This document shows positions 35,131 to 46,126 of a stretch of DNA of 64,000 nucleotides, piece after piece. A program made the position numbers and the translations under genes. The stretch is from positions 434,001 to 498,000 of the forward strand of contig PUDQ02000024.1 of assembly GCA_002964805.2 (NCBI GenBank), in the 5' to 3' direction. Every line of letters starts with the position of its first letter. Position 1 is the first letter of the stretch. The notes beneath the pieces are model-generated. The model saw only the letters and a program-made list of their open reading frames with translations. It made no database searches and was not told the origin of the DNA. Origin of the DNA: Trametes villosa (taxonomy: Eukaryota; Basidiomycota; Agaricomycetes; Polyporales; Polyporaceae).

Positions 35131-35766
35131 TTAGCGGCCGCCCTTGCCACCCTTCATCTGCTGCTTCGATACCCGGGGTGCGCTAGAGACGGGGCCGCGG
35201 GCAGCAGGCTACATCGCACAAACGTCAATCATGCAAACGAGGTCAGTGTAGCGTGATGACGCACCTTCTTCTCCTTCTTGTCCTCCTTCGCCTTCTTCTC
35301 GGCCTTGGCCTTCTGGATGGCCGCAGTCCGCTGCTGGGTGCGGATGGCAGCGGTCTGGTTCCTCCGCGCGGCGATGGCGGCGAGGTCGGCACCGACGATG
35401 CCACGCTGGTGCTTCACGGTGCGGCGGGAGCGCTTCTTGGCGACCTCCTCGGTGATGCCCTTCTTGTGCATGCGGCGGTAGACCTGCGTCCAGGCGATCT
35501 TGCGGGGGTTCTTGCGCTGGAGGAAGAGGGACTCATTCTTGGAGGTGGCGAAGCGGAAGATCTACGCAGGAGCAGGAGCGGCGTGAGGGAGGAGACTTGT
35601 GTGCCGTTAGGGAAGTAGGCGGACCTTGTTGTCTCCCCGCACGAAGAGCCGGCCCTTGCTGGGGTAGATACGGTAGCCGGAGAAGGAGTCGATCTCGGTC
35701 TTCTGTACTCATTACGCTGCCGATTAGCAATCAAATATCACTGTGAGGCAGCTGGGGACGTACCAT
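35131..35766 (-). CDS. RPL24: 60S ribosomal protein eL24
   Basis: Large-subunit protein. Exons: 35766-35764 (the ATG alone), 35702-35625, 35561-35265 and 35208-35131, giving 151 residues (yeast 155). Family landmarks: MKTEIDSFSGYRIYPSKGRL, FVRGDNKIFRFATSKNESLF, RKNPRKIAWTQVYRRMHKKG, the KKRSRRTVKHQRGIVGADL block, a basic KAEKKAKEDKKEKK helix and a Gly/Lys-rich end. The first intron follows directly after the start codon, as in SEC61B and RPS14 in this window. Confidence 0.96.
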
Positions 35767-37043
35767 CTGAGGGGGAAGAACGGGAAGGAAGAATCGTCAG
35801 CGATACCGTCCTGCAATGTTTGGGTGCCGGTTCGTCCTCCATCCGCTAACTCATCCACCCATCCATCCTCCTGAGCCGTCCAAAGTCCCGTTTCACGCAT
35901 ATCGACGTGCTCCGATTCATCCGTACGGCATTATAGGGCGATCCGGCAGCCCTCCAGAGTCCAGACAGAGCTACTCACCTTGATTTTGCGGCGGCGGGGA
36001 GTATGGCGTTGGCGTTCGGTATGCTTCCCCTAACAGATCTGGGCGGCTTGCCACAATCCAAACAAAGACAAGCTGCTCCACGTGGGCAGCGCACCAAATG
36101 CGCGCCAGCGTCTGGGCGCTTACAACCCCTGCCCGCCTCTTCGTCCGCGCCTGGTTTCAGCAAAACCTCTCTAGCTTCATCCCTGCCAGGTTCTGTACTT
36201 CGGTCAGCTGCATATCCTTGTAAGCAAAGGCCTGGCTAGATATGTGAACAATACCATGTCGAAGTGGGACAGCGCTGTGGGAGGCTCTGAACTTGGAAGG
36301 ATTCTACCCACTGTGCACTAGCTGGCGCATACTCCTGCGACGGCTTGCCTCTCGCAGCACTGTATCGAGAGAACCCTGGTGCTAGGACTCCTGTCCGCTC
36401 TGATGTACGAAGACGTGGCCCCTTCCGTTTCAATCGACTCCCGACGAGACCCGTTAGCCCAATGCACAGTGCCTCCAGGACTGCAGGTTGCGTAGGCTGC
36501 CTCTATGCTGGGAGCAGGACCCTCCCTTGGGTTACCCCGGTATGCCGGAGTGCCCCTCACATTCATCACCGGGGGCATAGTCCTATGTAACGTGCTGTTA
36601 CATCGAAAGCATATTGCAATCAAAGTCCGATTGTGCTTTCGGTGTCTCAACCCGTGCCACTGTAGTCGCATGCTGATCACACGCGGTTTTCAAAGTGTGA
36701 TTAGCATGTAACACGGTTTCTGCGCTACATCTTAATCACACTCAGAATGGCGCAGCTTGACAAAGGGATGCTACATTTGGTCAGAGGTTACGATGTGATT
36801 CATGTGTTACGAGGTATAATATCGACGGCTGCCCCCGGTGCATGTAGTTACGGAACTCGCTGCCTGTGTAGTGTTAGAATATAATGCATCCATAACATCG
36901 AGGGAGGACAATCGAGAGCGGCCTTTCGGAGTTTGAAACGCGTCCAAACGCCATCATGTGACCCGACGCGGTTCGCGACGCTAGCCACAAGTTCAACGTT
37001 GGCTTCTACCCTCACGACCCCCGCGGCGTATGCCAACCACACC
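35767..37043. other. Divergent intergenic region RPL24 / ASE1
   Basis: 1.3 kb between divergent start codons. No gene is supported. A short hairpin lies near 36669-36705 (gctgatcacac paired with gtgtgattagc, one mismatch), and a related gatgtgattc is nearby at about 36793. Confidence 0.45.
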
Positions 37044-39779
37044 ATGTCTACCACGATTACCTCTCTGCTGAACTCGCTACACACACACCTCCAGTCTCAA
37101 ACTCAGCTGCTCCCCACTCTACATGCGCAACTTGGCTTGCCCCCGACCGCGCTACACGACGAGCTCTCCGCGCTGCAGCAGCAGCTCACGCAATGCATCG
37201 AGAGCCAGATTGACCTACGGCGGACACAAGTCGACGAGTGGATGGAGAAGTGCGCTATCATAGAGGAGGAGTGTCTGCGATACGGACGGGCTCTCGGCGC
37301 GCACCTCAAGTCGTCTGGGCCGAGTGTGGGGGAGATCAGGAAGGAGCAGGTCCTACCGCGCCGCTTCGATATGATTTCGGAGCACCAAGAGCGGCTACGC
37401 CAGGTTAGTTCTTTTCCATTAGCATTGCCTCTTGTGAGGTACGGCGCGTAGCAAAAAACCCTTGCTTCTCCATTGCGAATACGGAGGATTGCCACCCTGT
37501 AGGGACATAAGTGCACTGGTACCTCGCAGGGTGCCTGTCTGTGTGTGGCCAGCCCATCCCGAGCTCTCGTTCCGGAAGACCCCAATCGCTGACTTTGCTG
37601 CTCACAGCAATATCACACGAAACTGGAGCAGCTGCTGAACCTGACCAGCCGAATATCGTCGCTCTCAAATACGCTGGGCCCTGACTTCTATCCGATTGAT
37701 ATCCTGCAACCCACGCCTGCGTCTGGCGAAGACGAATACGACACCGATTCCCACCGCGATGTCACTCCCGAGCGTTTCTCTCGACTAGAGAAGGAGCTTG
37801 TAAGAGGAAAGGGTGAAGTCGTAAGTTCAGCATCCGTCCTCAGCCTTGGATTGCGCTTACCGTCCTGCAGACAAAGCGACTTCAACAACTCTCTGCTAAC
37901 TTCGTGCAAATCGACTGGCTGTACACCGAACTTGGCATCTCGCCGCCCTCACTCGACGACCTCCCCTCCGCATCATCCTCCACTCTCGGCCTCCCCGTTC
38001 CGACCCGGTCAAGCTCATCATGTAGCAATAGAATGACCAACTCCGACCCGTTCCTCTCCACATCCATGTCTATCCCTATGTCAACACCGACCCCCGCATG
38101 CCGACAGAAGCCCCTCACTCCCTTGCTGTTCCTCACCGAAGAGCCCCAACCCCGCGCAACCGAAGCCGACCACCAGCGAGTCTTCGCGAAGTTCGTTGCG
38201 CGCATGGAAGAGCTTTCGGAGGAGGACCTCCCTGACTCGAACGCCATGATAGGACTGGAGGGCGTCGAGCCCACGCCCGCGCTGATGGCATGGGCGGAGA
38301 CGACGCGTTCAGATCTCGAGGACGTTAAGAAGCGACGGGAGGCGCATATCCAGGCCATGTACGACCAACTCGAGGCGTTGTGGCGTCGACTGGGCGTAGC
38401 GGATGCCGACATGGACGCGTTCGTGGAGGCCCAGTGTGGGACGACGGACGACACGATCAAGGCGTACGAGGAGGAACTGGAGCGCATGCTCGAACTCAAG
38501 CGCGAACGCATGGGCACCTTCATCGAGAACGCCCGCGCTGAGATCATCAAGCTCTGGGACGAACTCATGATTGGCGAGGAGGAGCGAGCGGATTTCGCCC
38601 CCTTCGCAGACGGTAAGCCAGTCTCATTGACGTACGGGCTATGTTACTCATTTGGGCTCGCAGATGAGCATACCGAAGAGTTGCTGATCATCCACGAAGA
38701 GGAGATCAGGCGGCTCAAGGAAGAGCGTCGGATGAAGGGACCGCTCCTTCACAGCGTGAAGAAGTACTTCGACATCCTCGAGGACGAGAAGGAGCTGGCA
38801 GCGGCCGCGAGCGATCAGAGCCGGTTGCTTGGGAGAGGTCCGCGAGATCCCGGACGACTCCTCCGCGAAGAGAAGATGCGGAAGCGGGTCACGAAGGAGA
38901 AGCCTCGCGTGAGTACCCTTATCCCAAGTTCCCGCCTCAGGCAAATATTGACAACGAGTATAGCTGGAGCAGGACCTTCTCTCGTCTATTCCTTCCTGGG
39001 AGGCGGAGACGGGTCGAACGTTCCTCGTGCACGGCGTGAGCATGTACCAGCTGCTATTAGAGAGCATGCCTGCCGCGGACAAGGAGAACGGGCCCAAGGG
39101 TGCCAAGGGACGTGCAGGCTCTGTTCCGCCTCGCGCTACCACCCCCGCCAACGGACACTACCTCACCGCGCCGAAGTCAGGGCACGGCGGCTCAAGCAAG
39201 ACTGGCGTCGTCACCCCAGCAGTGCGATCCTCTTCGAGCCTATCCAATTCCCACTCCGTTCCGAACAAGCGGCCGCGTTTGGGCGAATCCACGGCCACCC
39301 ATAACAGCGCCCGTGCGCCACTAAGCAGCAGCCGTGGCGCGCACAACAGGGCCGCCTCACCGACGAAGATCCCGCTCCCCGGGAAGACTCCCGTCGGCGC
39401 GTCCTCCCTCCCTCGACCCGTTCCCATCGCCATGCCCGTACCCAAGCCCGGCACGCAGCACCATGCGCTCGGGCACGGACGCGTACCGTCGGCGCAACAG
39501 CTCTCATCCAGTCAAGCCTACCATCACCAACCCGGGACACGCGCGGCGTCGTATATGTCTACGTCGTCGACTTCGTCATATGGTCGAGGTTACGGGACTG
39601 GGTCGAGCGCGGCTGCCGCCGCTGCTGTGGTTGCGAAGAAGGCTTCTCGCGCGAGACGGGAGAGCTTCAAGCCGCGGCCGAGCGTGGACGAAGACTGGGC
39701 GGCTGGGATAGGCCTTGGAGAGGGCGCGCGCCGGTGGGCTGGTCTCGCGGGCACGGTGAAGGAGGAAGACGAGTACTGA
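37044..39779 (+). CDS. ASE1: Microtubule-bundling protein of the ASE1/PRC1/MAP65 family
   Basis: Crosslinks antiparallel microtubules in the anaphase spindle midzone. Exons 37044-37403, 37608-37820, 37871-38612, 38664-38908 and 38964-39779 give 791 residues. The N-terminal half is a series of long coiled coils (ELSALQQQLTQCIESQIDLR, VDEWMEKCAIIEEECLRYG). The conserved MAP65 spectrin-like core follows (YEEELERMLELKRERMGTFI, ARAEIIKLWDELMIGEEER, EEIRRLKEERRMKGPLLHSV, KKYFDILEDEKEL). The last about 250 residues are a disordered Ser/Pro/basic tail with KRPRLGES and SPTKIPLP, where CDK-type sites would lie. An in-frame ATG at 36933 is possible, but the Met at 37044 (ACCATGTCT) fits the family better. 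Confidence 0.9.
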
Positions 39780-40131
39780 GTACCCGGGCGTCGAGCAAGG
39801 TGGCGATGTCAGTCCTCAGCGCCCTTCCTCGTTCTTCTACGCCCCGCTCCGGACTTTAGGGCGCGTTATCGGTGACTTATTATGCGAACATATCTATGTT
39901 GAAGACGTCTGCTGCTGTTCAGTGTATGGTACTATCTCTCTCGACGTTCTCTCGTTACTTATCCGCTACGATCGTTACGCCTTTTCATGATCTACTATCC
40001 TTGAGTTGTGTACTAGTACTACCGTTATCATAGCTGTCGATTGGAGTACAGTGTTGAGTCTATGCAGATGCCCGTAAACTCCAAGAACATCAGCAGAATC
40101 GGCGTTCTGGAGGTTGACTAGCGCTAGCTGC

Positions 40132-40178
40132 CACGCGGGAGTCACGTCCTACCAACCGCCGTGACGAGACGTTTTTTT
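40132..40178 (+). repeat. Direct repeat flanking lactonase copy 3, left member
   Basis: cacgcgggagtcac, then ctaccaaccgccgt and acgagac(g), then a T run. The same order occurs at 42218-42275 with a 10-bp duplicated insert. Confidence 0.7.
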
Positions 40179-40772
40179 TCGCAACCACCATCACCTCTGC
40201 GTCAGCCCGCACTAAGTACTGTTCAAACACACCTAAAGTCTTGGGCTCCCTGGGGATGTCTCTTCTTGGTGATGCGATACTCGAGTGCGGCGTCTAGCAG
40301 TATAAAACTCGAAGTTGCGCTAGGCACCCAAGCAAAAGAGACGTAGCCTATATTTCTCATCGCTCTTCAGTATCGAGAGTCCCGACCATCCATCGATGCG
40401 TGCGACTGTCATGAAATATGCCAGAGCGGCGGTGAGGTTGAATCTAGTGTTCTTTGTTCATATGAGACTGAGTCTAACGCCGCGTCAACAGGATCGTTCA
40501 GCAGCGCTCGGGTGGCGAATACGCCATCCCGGGGAATCCCCATGCCAGAACGCCTACTCTGATACTATTCTCAAAACAGTTCTATTCAGTGAACCACGTC
40601 TTTGACCCGGGACAAGTAGCTCCCCGAGTATCGGATATAGTACGGACGAGCCTCGGGTGGACCATTGTCGCACAAGCACGAATGCCAGTCGGCAGGAAGT
40701 TGGCGCAACACCGTCTAAATTGCGGGCGATTTCACTCGCTGGGGCGCATGATTGCGCTTCTTCAGCCCCTCG

Positions 40773-40778
40773 TATAAA
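40773..40778 (+). promoter_or_regulatory. TATA box of lactonase copy 3
   Basis: tataaa 61 bp before the ATG at 40839, matching the position of the TATA-like element of copy 2. Confidence 0.5.
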
Positions 40779-40838
40779 GCTTGTTCGACCCCGAACTCAG
40801 GCGTCCTCCATTCTGCCCGCCCACCGACAGCAGCAGCC

Positions 40839-42110
40839 ATGGTCAACTTCACGATCCTCGCGGGAGGGTACACTTCGTTCGTCGCGTCGTACCTGTTCAA
40901 CTCGGACACGAACGCGCTCTCGCTGCTGCACCAGTCCCAGACTGGCACGAACCCCTCTTGGATCGCGCTTCATCCGACGAACAAGAGCATCCTCTAGTAC
41001 GTGGAATGTCCCATCAAGGACAGCTTCAGCATCTCATTCCCGCCCCATAGTGCCGTCAACGAGAACTCCTACGGCCAGCTGCAGTCGTTCCTCGTCGGCA
41101 AGGACGGCACCCTCTCGAATGCGATCGATACCATCTATTCCGGCGGTGACGGTCCCGCGTTTGCCACGCCGCTGCCCAGCGGCCAAGTTGCCGTCATGAA
41201 CGTGAGCCCTACGTTCGCCCTATTCTCGTAACAAGTAGCAACTGGGTCCTCATGGCGGGGCAGTACAACTCAGGCAACGGCTTCATCGTGCCCACGGTAC
41301 AGGGCAACCCTCTGGAGTTCACGTCCGACCACCCGCTTATCAGCTTCAACGCGCCGGTGTCGCATCCGCACATGGCGCTCCAGCACTGCTCTGAGGTGTT
41401 CGTTCCGGACCTCGTACGTTAGCCTTCCTTGCGTTATGGCCTCTCGCTCATGCCAGTCTGCAGGGTGCGGACAAGATCTGGCGGCTCGTTCAGGATGGCG
41501 CTCAGGGCCACTTCAAGATTCAGGGCGAGATTGACCAACCCAAGGGCAGTGGCCCAAGGCACATCGCCACTCGCAGTACGCACCACCCTCACTCCAAAGC
41601 CGCCGTTGTCGAAACTAAACCATTGGCATAGACAACACGCTCTTCGCCGTGCACGAGCTCTCGAGCACGCTGACGCAACAGCTCATCCCGACCGCGCCCA
41701 ACGGCACCTCCCCGCTCATCGCCAACCTCTCCATCCTGCCGCCCGGTCTGCCGCAGGGTGCTGCCATGGCGGGTGGCGAGATCCTCATCACCGAGGCGTC
41801 CGCGAGCTTTCCCGAGCCGTTCATCTACGTCTCGAACCGGAACACGGGCGTGCAGGACCCGCGCGGGGACGCGATCGCGATCTTCCGCGTCGAGCCGCAG
41901 CTGTCGCTCGTCGGTTTTGCGTACACCGGGCTTGACCAGATTCGCGGGATGCAGCTTGGCGGGCCCGAGAATGAGTTCTTGATCGCGGGTGGCGTGGCTG
42001 GCAGCGCGGGCGTGGTTGTACTGAAGCGCACGCAGGGAGGGCAGGCGTTGACGCAGCTGGCGAGGAACACGCAGTTGCCGACGAGGACGAGCTTCGTCTG
42101 GCTCGACTAG
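40839..42110 (+). CDS. Seven-bladed beta-propeller lactonase-like protein, copy 3
   Basis: Exons 40839-40996, 41051-41201, 41264-41413, 41464-41575 and 41632-42110 give 349 residues, with exon lengths and phases identical to copy 2. All splices are GT-AG and the frame is intact, so it is not a pseudogene. Landmarks: ILAGGYTSFVASYLFNSD, PVSHPHMALQHCSEVFVPDL, IDQPKGSGPRHIATRN, PFIYVSNRNTGVQDPRGD, YTGLDQIRGMQLGGPENEF, FVWLD. A Cys replaces the Gly of copies 1 and 2 in QHCSEV. It points away from copy 2, with repeat copy B about 415 bp downstream. Enzyme class as for copy 1, substrate unknown. Confidence 0.9.
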
Positions 42111-42524
42111 AATATTGGACTGGTCAGCGGCTGCTGCACGCAGCCCTGGACAATATACCTGCATGACACTGTAAAATGTTTCCGATCGGATTCGAACCGG
42201 AGAGGCCTCCTTCGAGGCACGCGGGAGTCACTCAGTCACATTCTACCGACCGCCGTCACGACGACACGACTTTTTGGGGCCTAGGCGCTCTTTCCCTCTC
42301 TCCATCATCGAACCGCCGCCAGTACAAGCGAGAGCAGCACATGCCAATGAATATCATCTGCGACCACTCTGCGCTGTACATCTGTCCTCTATTAGCAACT
42401 ATATGTGCAGTATCTGCGGCCAGACCTAAATTCTCCAACAGACGAACTCGACGTCGCACGACATCCCGTGAGGTAGCTTCTGAAGTGCACGTCTGGAAAC
42501 AATAACACATGCCCCATGTTGCGA
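42111..42524. other. Spacer between lactonase copy 3 and repeat copy B
   Basis: Contains the right member of the direct repeat (42218-42275) and a perfect RNA polymerase III B-box-like sequence on minus (ggttcgaatcc, 42189-42199). No gene is seen. Confidence 0.45.
42218..42275 (+). repeat. Direct repeat flanking lactonase copy 3, right member
   Basis: Matches 40132-40178 in the same orientation: cacgcgggagtcac, a small cactcagtcac duplication, ctaccgaccgccgt, acgacgacacgac, then ttttt. Confidence 0.7.
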
Positions 42525-44250
42525 AGTGGCGGTGCCTGCGGCCGAACAAGCTCGGGCCTGGGCAAAGAGTCCCAAAGCATACCGTTGTGATCGGTGGCGG
42601 ACTGCCAGCCCGCGATCGTCAGCCTCCCCGCAAGCTGGCCTATATCCTCGTCCCGCGCCCTCCTCTCCCCCCTTCTCCCTTACCACCATCTCCTCTCCTC
42701 TCCCTCCCCCCACTTCTCTTTGGCGACCGATCTCTCTGCTGGGTAGGCTCTTACTTGGGCTCTTCGCTTCTCGCTGGTCCTGCTCTGTGCTTGCTGGGCT
42801 CTTGTGCTGCGATCTAGGGCTGCATACTGTTGTCTGACTTCTAGATCTGGGGTGTGACTATCTTGTGTCGTGCTTCTGGCTAGGCTCCTTCTACTGGTAC
42901 TCGTGTTCTCGGGCTTCTCAAGATGGGGACGTTCTGGTATCGGGGCTGTGGCTTGCTGCTCTGGGGTTCACTGTTCTGCTATTCTGGGTTCGCTGCTCGA
43001 AGTGCTTGCTTGGTGCTCTCATCTCGTTCTCTTCTCTCGGCCTTCTCTTTATTTCTCCTTTTCTTCTTCATCTTTGGTATGGGTTGATATTGCGCGTCTC
43101 GTTCTGGTGAGTCTTCATATAACTCGCCATCGCCGTCGCCGATATCTGACGTCGGTTCTCTTAGCTTCTCTTTCCTTCTCTCTTCTCGTTGTCTCTCTGG
43201 GCTTGGTTACGAGTTTCGTCTTCTGGTCTGTTTCTGGGTTCCATCTCTCGTTCTGCCTGCAATCCTGTTCCATGATTCGGTAAGTATCTTTCTTCTGGTT
43301 CCGCCTTAACAGTTCACTGAACGAGCACCCTCTAGGGTCTCGTGCTTGTCTCGCCCCTGGGCTCTTCACTCTCTCGGTCGCGTTCTTGGGCTCTTGTCTG
43401 ATTTTGGTTGTGGTCTGTCTCGTCTTCTCTTATTCTCTTCTTGGGCTGGCTTGACATTGCGGGTCTCGTTTTGGTGAGTCTTGATCTTATATGTGCCACT
43501 CAACGTCTAACAACCGTCCTCTAGTTTTCTCCTTCTTCTTCTTCTCTCTTAAAGCTGGGGCTCCGTGGTTCGTCTTTCTGTCTCATCACTCCCCCGCTCC
43601 TCTCGTCTCGGTGAGTAAGCTCTCCCCAGTTTCGCTTCAGCAGATAGCTGACCACCTGACCCTTAGGTATCTGGTGCTCGTACTCTGGGCTCGCTTCTGC
43701 TCTCTTCTGGGCTCTGGGTATCCGACTCGTCTCTTGCTCTTGGTCTGGTCTGCCTCGTGCTCGTGCCCTCTGTCTGTGCTTTCTCTCTGGTCTGTTCTCT
43801 CTGGTCTCTTCGTTTCCTCTCTCGCGCTTTCTCTTCCGGCTCTTGGGTCTCTTGATCCTCTGGTTCTCTTGCTCTGGTTCGCTCTTCTGCTCTGGGTCTT
43901 TCTTCTGCTCTGCTCTGGTTCGCTCTCGTGCTCCGGCTCGTTCTCAGGCTCTGGTTCGCTCTCGGGCTCTGGTTCGCTCTGCTGCTCCGGTCCTCTCTGG
44001 CGCTCTGGTGGTCTCTGGTCTTCGCGCTTCTCTCTGCTGCTTGGCTGGGCTCTATCGACCGCGCAAGACACAGGATCGAAAGGTACGTCCCGGGGGAGGG
44101 CGGGCACCGCCCAGCGCGGCGTCCGTCCTGGCGCAGACCTTTTCGTGGTCTCCGGGATAAGTACCCGCGGCGCGCACGAGCGCGCCGACGGGGAAACCAA
44201 CATGCGCCTTAATTTTTCTTGCACTCCTCTTACGCATATTTGCACTGACC
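42525..44250 (+). repeat. CTCTGG-rich dispersed repeat, copy B, with intron-like segments
   Basis: Mirror partner of 30890-31955 and about 650 bp longer. The interior is built from ggctct / ctctgg / ttctc words with almost no purine runs. Four stretches look like spliceosomal introns of 55-66 bp: ctg|gtgagtc...ctcttag from about 43107, cg|gtaagta...ccctctag from about 43279, ttg|gtgagtc...cctctag from about 43472, and cg|gtgagta...cccttag from about 43610. The open frames over it translate to Leu/Ser/Cys/Trp-rich nonsense-like sequence. It may be a spliced non-coding transcript or a degenerate element. The 3' 165 bp (aaggtacgtcccgg to caacatgcgcctta) is the best conserved part between the two copies. 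Confidence 0.75.
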
Positions 44251-44735
44251 TCTGTAGATCGGTCTGCGCCTATGCGCCTCATTCCACCAGTGTTAAGGCG
44301 CGGCTGCGATCGGCGCAACGCGTGCGGTCGCACGCGTCTCGCAGAAGCGGGCGATGTATCATGTGATCGCGTCGAGTCCTCGCGAGTCGCGATCAGCTTG
44401 CACGCGAATGCTTCAACGCGCGCAACGGCGACGCCTTGCGAGAGCTACGAAAGGGACCATCGGCGGCGATAAGGTGAGCGTGAATATCTGCATGGTTCAG
44501 GACTGCGCTGATCATGCCGTAGGTTTTACTCGCATGTGAGCGCGCTGGCATGCGAAGAACGTGCGAGGCGATCATTACGACTATGTTCATCCCCAGTAGG
44601 GGCGGGAATGGTACAGTATACTACCGGGATACATATGTGCAGTCCGTGCGTGTCCGTCCGAGGAGGAAAGCCCGTCTAGATTCCGTGTGCACAGCGTGCC
44701 AATGTCCGTTGAGAGATGTCTGAGCCCGAGCCGGT
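44251..44735. other. Intergenic, no gene recognised
   Basis: Between repeat copy B and the 3' end of GNA1. No motif could be supported. Confidence 0.45.
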
Positions 44736-45488
44736 CTACAGGCGCGGCGTTTGCGCGCGGTCGGTCGGGGCGTACTTCGCCTGCGGGCAGGGCATCAGCA
44801 TCACGAACCGGTGCCAGTGCTCGAAGGGGGATGCGCTGCTTACCATCTCGTTCTCCTTCTTCTCGAACCCACACTTTTCGTAGAATGCTGCACACGTGTC
44901 TCAGTTACGTCTGCCCTTCACAAGCCCCGCGCCAGCGCATGGACCAGAGACCGGGGAGAATGGGCACTCACGGATGTTGCTGTCGCTGCAGTTCAGAATC
45001 GTCTTGTAGCAGCCGCTATTCTCGCTGATGGCGGTGAGCGCGTGGATGATGCGCAGCCCGAGCTTCTTCCCCTGCTGGCTCTTGTCGACCGCGATGTCCT
45101 CGATGTGGCCGACGCAGCCGAGCCCGCGGAGGAACTTGCGCTCGATGAAGACGGTGCCGACGGCGACGATGCGGTCCGAGGGCCGGTCGACGATGACGAT
45201 CGGGTAGTACGTGCGCGGCGCGGCGCGCAGCGCGTCGAACTGCGCGCGCCACGCGGCCTCGCCCGGGTCGGTGACGACGGTCAGGACGGAGAGGATGGAG
45301 AGGTGGCCGCGGTGGTAGTCTGTCGACGCGAGCGGGCGCAGCTGTCGTGCGCGTCAGCACAAAGGCCTCTGAAAGCCAGGAAGATGTGCACGTACGTGAA
45401 GCTCTGCGGGGAGCTGCTTGGCGACCTCGGAGGGGATGAGGTCGGCGGGGAAGGCGAGGTCGAGCTGGGCGTCGGGCGTGAAGGGCAT
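44736..45488 (-). CDS. GNA1: Glucosamine-6-phosphate N-acetyltransferase
   Basis: Acetylates glucosamine-6-phosphate with acetyl-CoA, in the UDP-GlcNAc pathway that feeds chitin, N-glycans and GPI. Exons 45488-45396, 45341-44972, 44887-44844 and 44780-44736 give 183 residues (yeast 159). It is a GNAT fold: LRPLASTDYHRGHLSILSVL, then IVAVGTVFIERKFL, the HIEDIAVD strand, the acetyl-CoA loop QQGKKLGLRII, CYKTILNCSDSNIPFYEKCG, and the family end FEKKENEMAKYA. The last intron (GTAAGC to CCGCAG) is required to obtain EMAKYA. A short family-specific tail follows. Identification is strong. Confidence 0.92.
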
Positions 45489-46126
45489 AGCGGTGATTAT
45501 CGTCGTCGGTGTTCGAGGCGAGGGTGTGTGTAGAGGTAGTCTATGTGAAGGAGAGGACGAGGAGAAGAGGCAGGGATGGAGCAGCGGTGGAGAGACGGAG
45601 GAGACGGGCTGGACGGTGGGAGAGCGCAGACAGACGGCGACGCCCTAATTATGCGGCGCGTCCACCTCCCAAAACGGGACTAGCGCCTCGCGTCGGTGGC
45701 TGTCCGCTCTCACCGACACCGCCGGCCGTCTCCCGCCGCCGGCGCCGTCAACAGGGCTGTCCTCTCCCCGCCCATGGCACTGGCCTGTGGCCACCATCGC
45801 CATCCATCCCGTTCACTGCTTTTTCGTCAACGACGCACCCGTGCAATCTACTGTCTATGCGGCACATACAACTCGTCTACATACCGAGAAGAACCCGCCA
45901 GTCGAAGAGGTGCAAACATACCGCATAAGTTCGCCTAACCCGACGGCGTGAGCTCGCGCCGGGTCGCTGGCAGTCATAGCGACCGGTCACATCTTGCATA
46001 TCGAGCCCGTCTTGAAGAAGTTGACTTCAGAATCTCAAGGCTCAGAGAAAAGTAAGGTGTAAAGACAGACAGTGACTTATCTCTGACAGACATACTCAGC
46101 CATCCACATGACTTTCTATCATTTCC
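45489..46126. other. Divergent intergenic region GNA1 / HET gene
   Basis: No gene is seen in the 638 bp between the two start codons. Confidence 0.45.

Larger units (their letters stand above)
39780..40838. other. Intergenic, upstream of lactonase copy 3
   Basis: No gene is supported. It contains the left member of a direct repeat that flanks lactonase copy 3 (40132-40178). Confidence 0.45.

Noticed and set aside
37882..38568. 228-codon minus-strand frame over ASE1
   Set aside because: Antisense shadow of the coiled-coil exon (Ser-rich mirror of Glu/Arg codons).
42180..42275. tRNA-like gene on the minus strand (perfect B-box ggttcgaatcc and an A-box-like ggcggtcggtag 56 bases upstream)
   Set aside because: The acceptor and T-stem arms do not pair (cggaaac has no partner and the T-stem has only three pairs), and gtgactgagtgac is itself a hairpin where the anticodon arm should be. 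At most a decayed tRNA-like element.
43491..44366. 291-codon hydrophobic plus-strand frame, looking like a membrane protein
   Set aside because: It is a translation of the low-complexity CTCTGG repeat. The equivalent frames in copy A are on the other strand and equally featureless, with no start or domain conservation.
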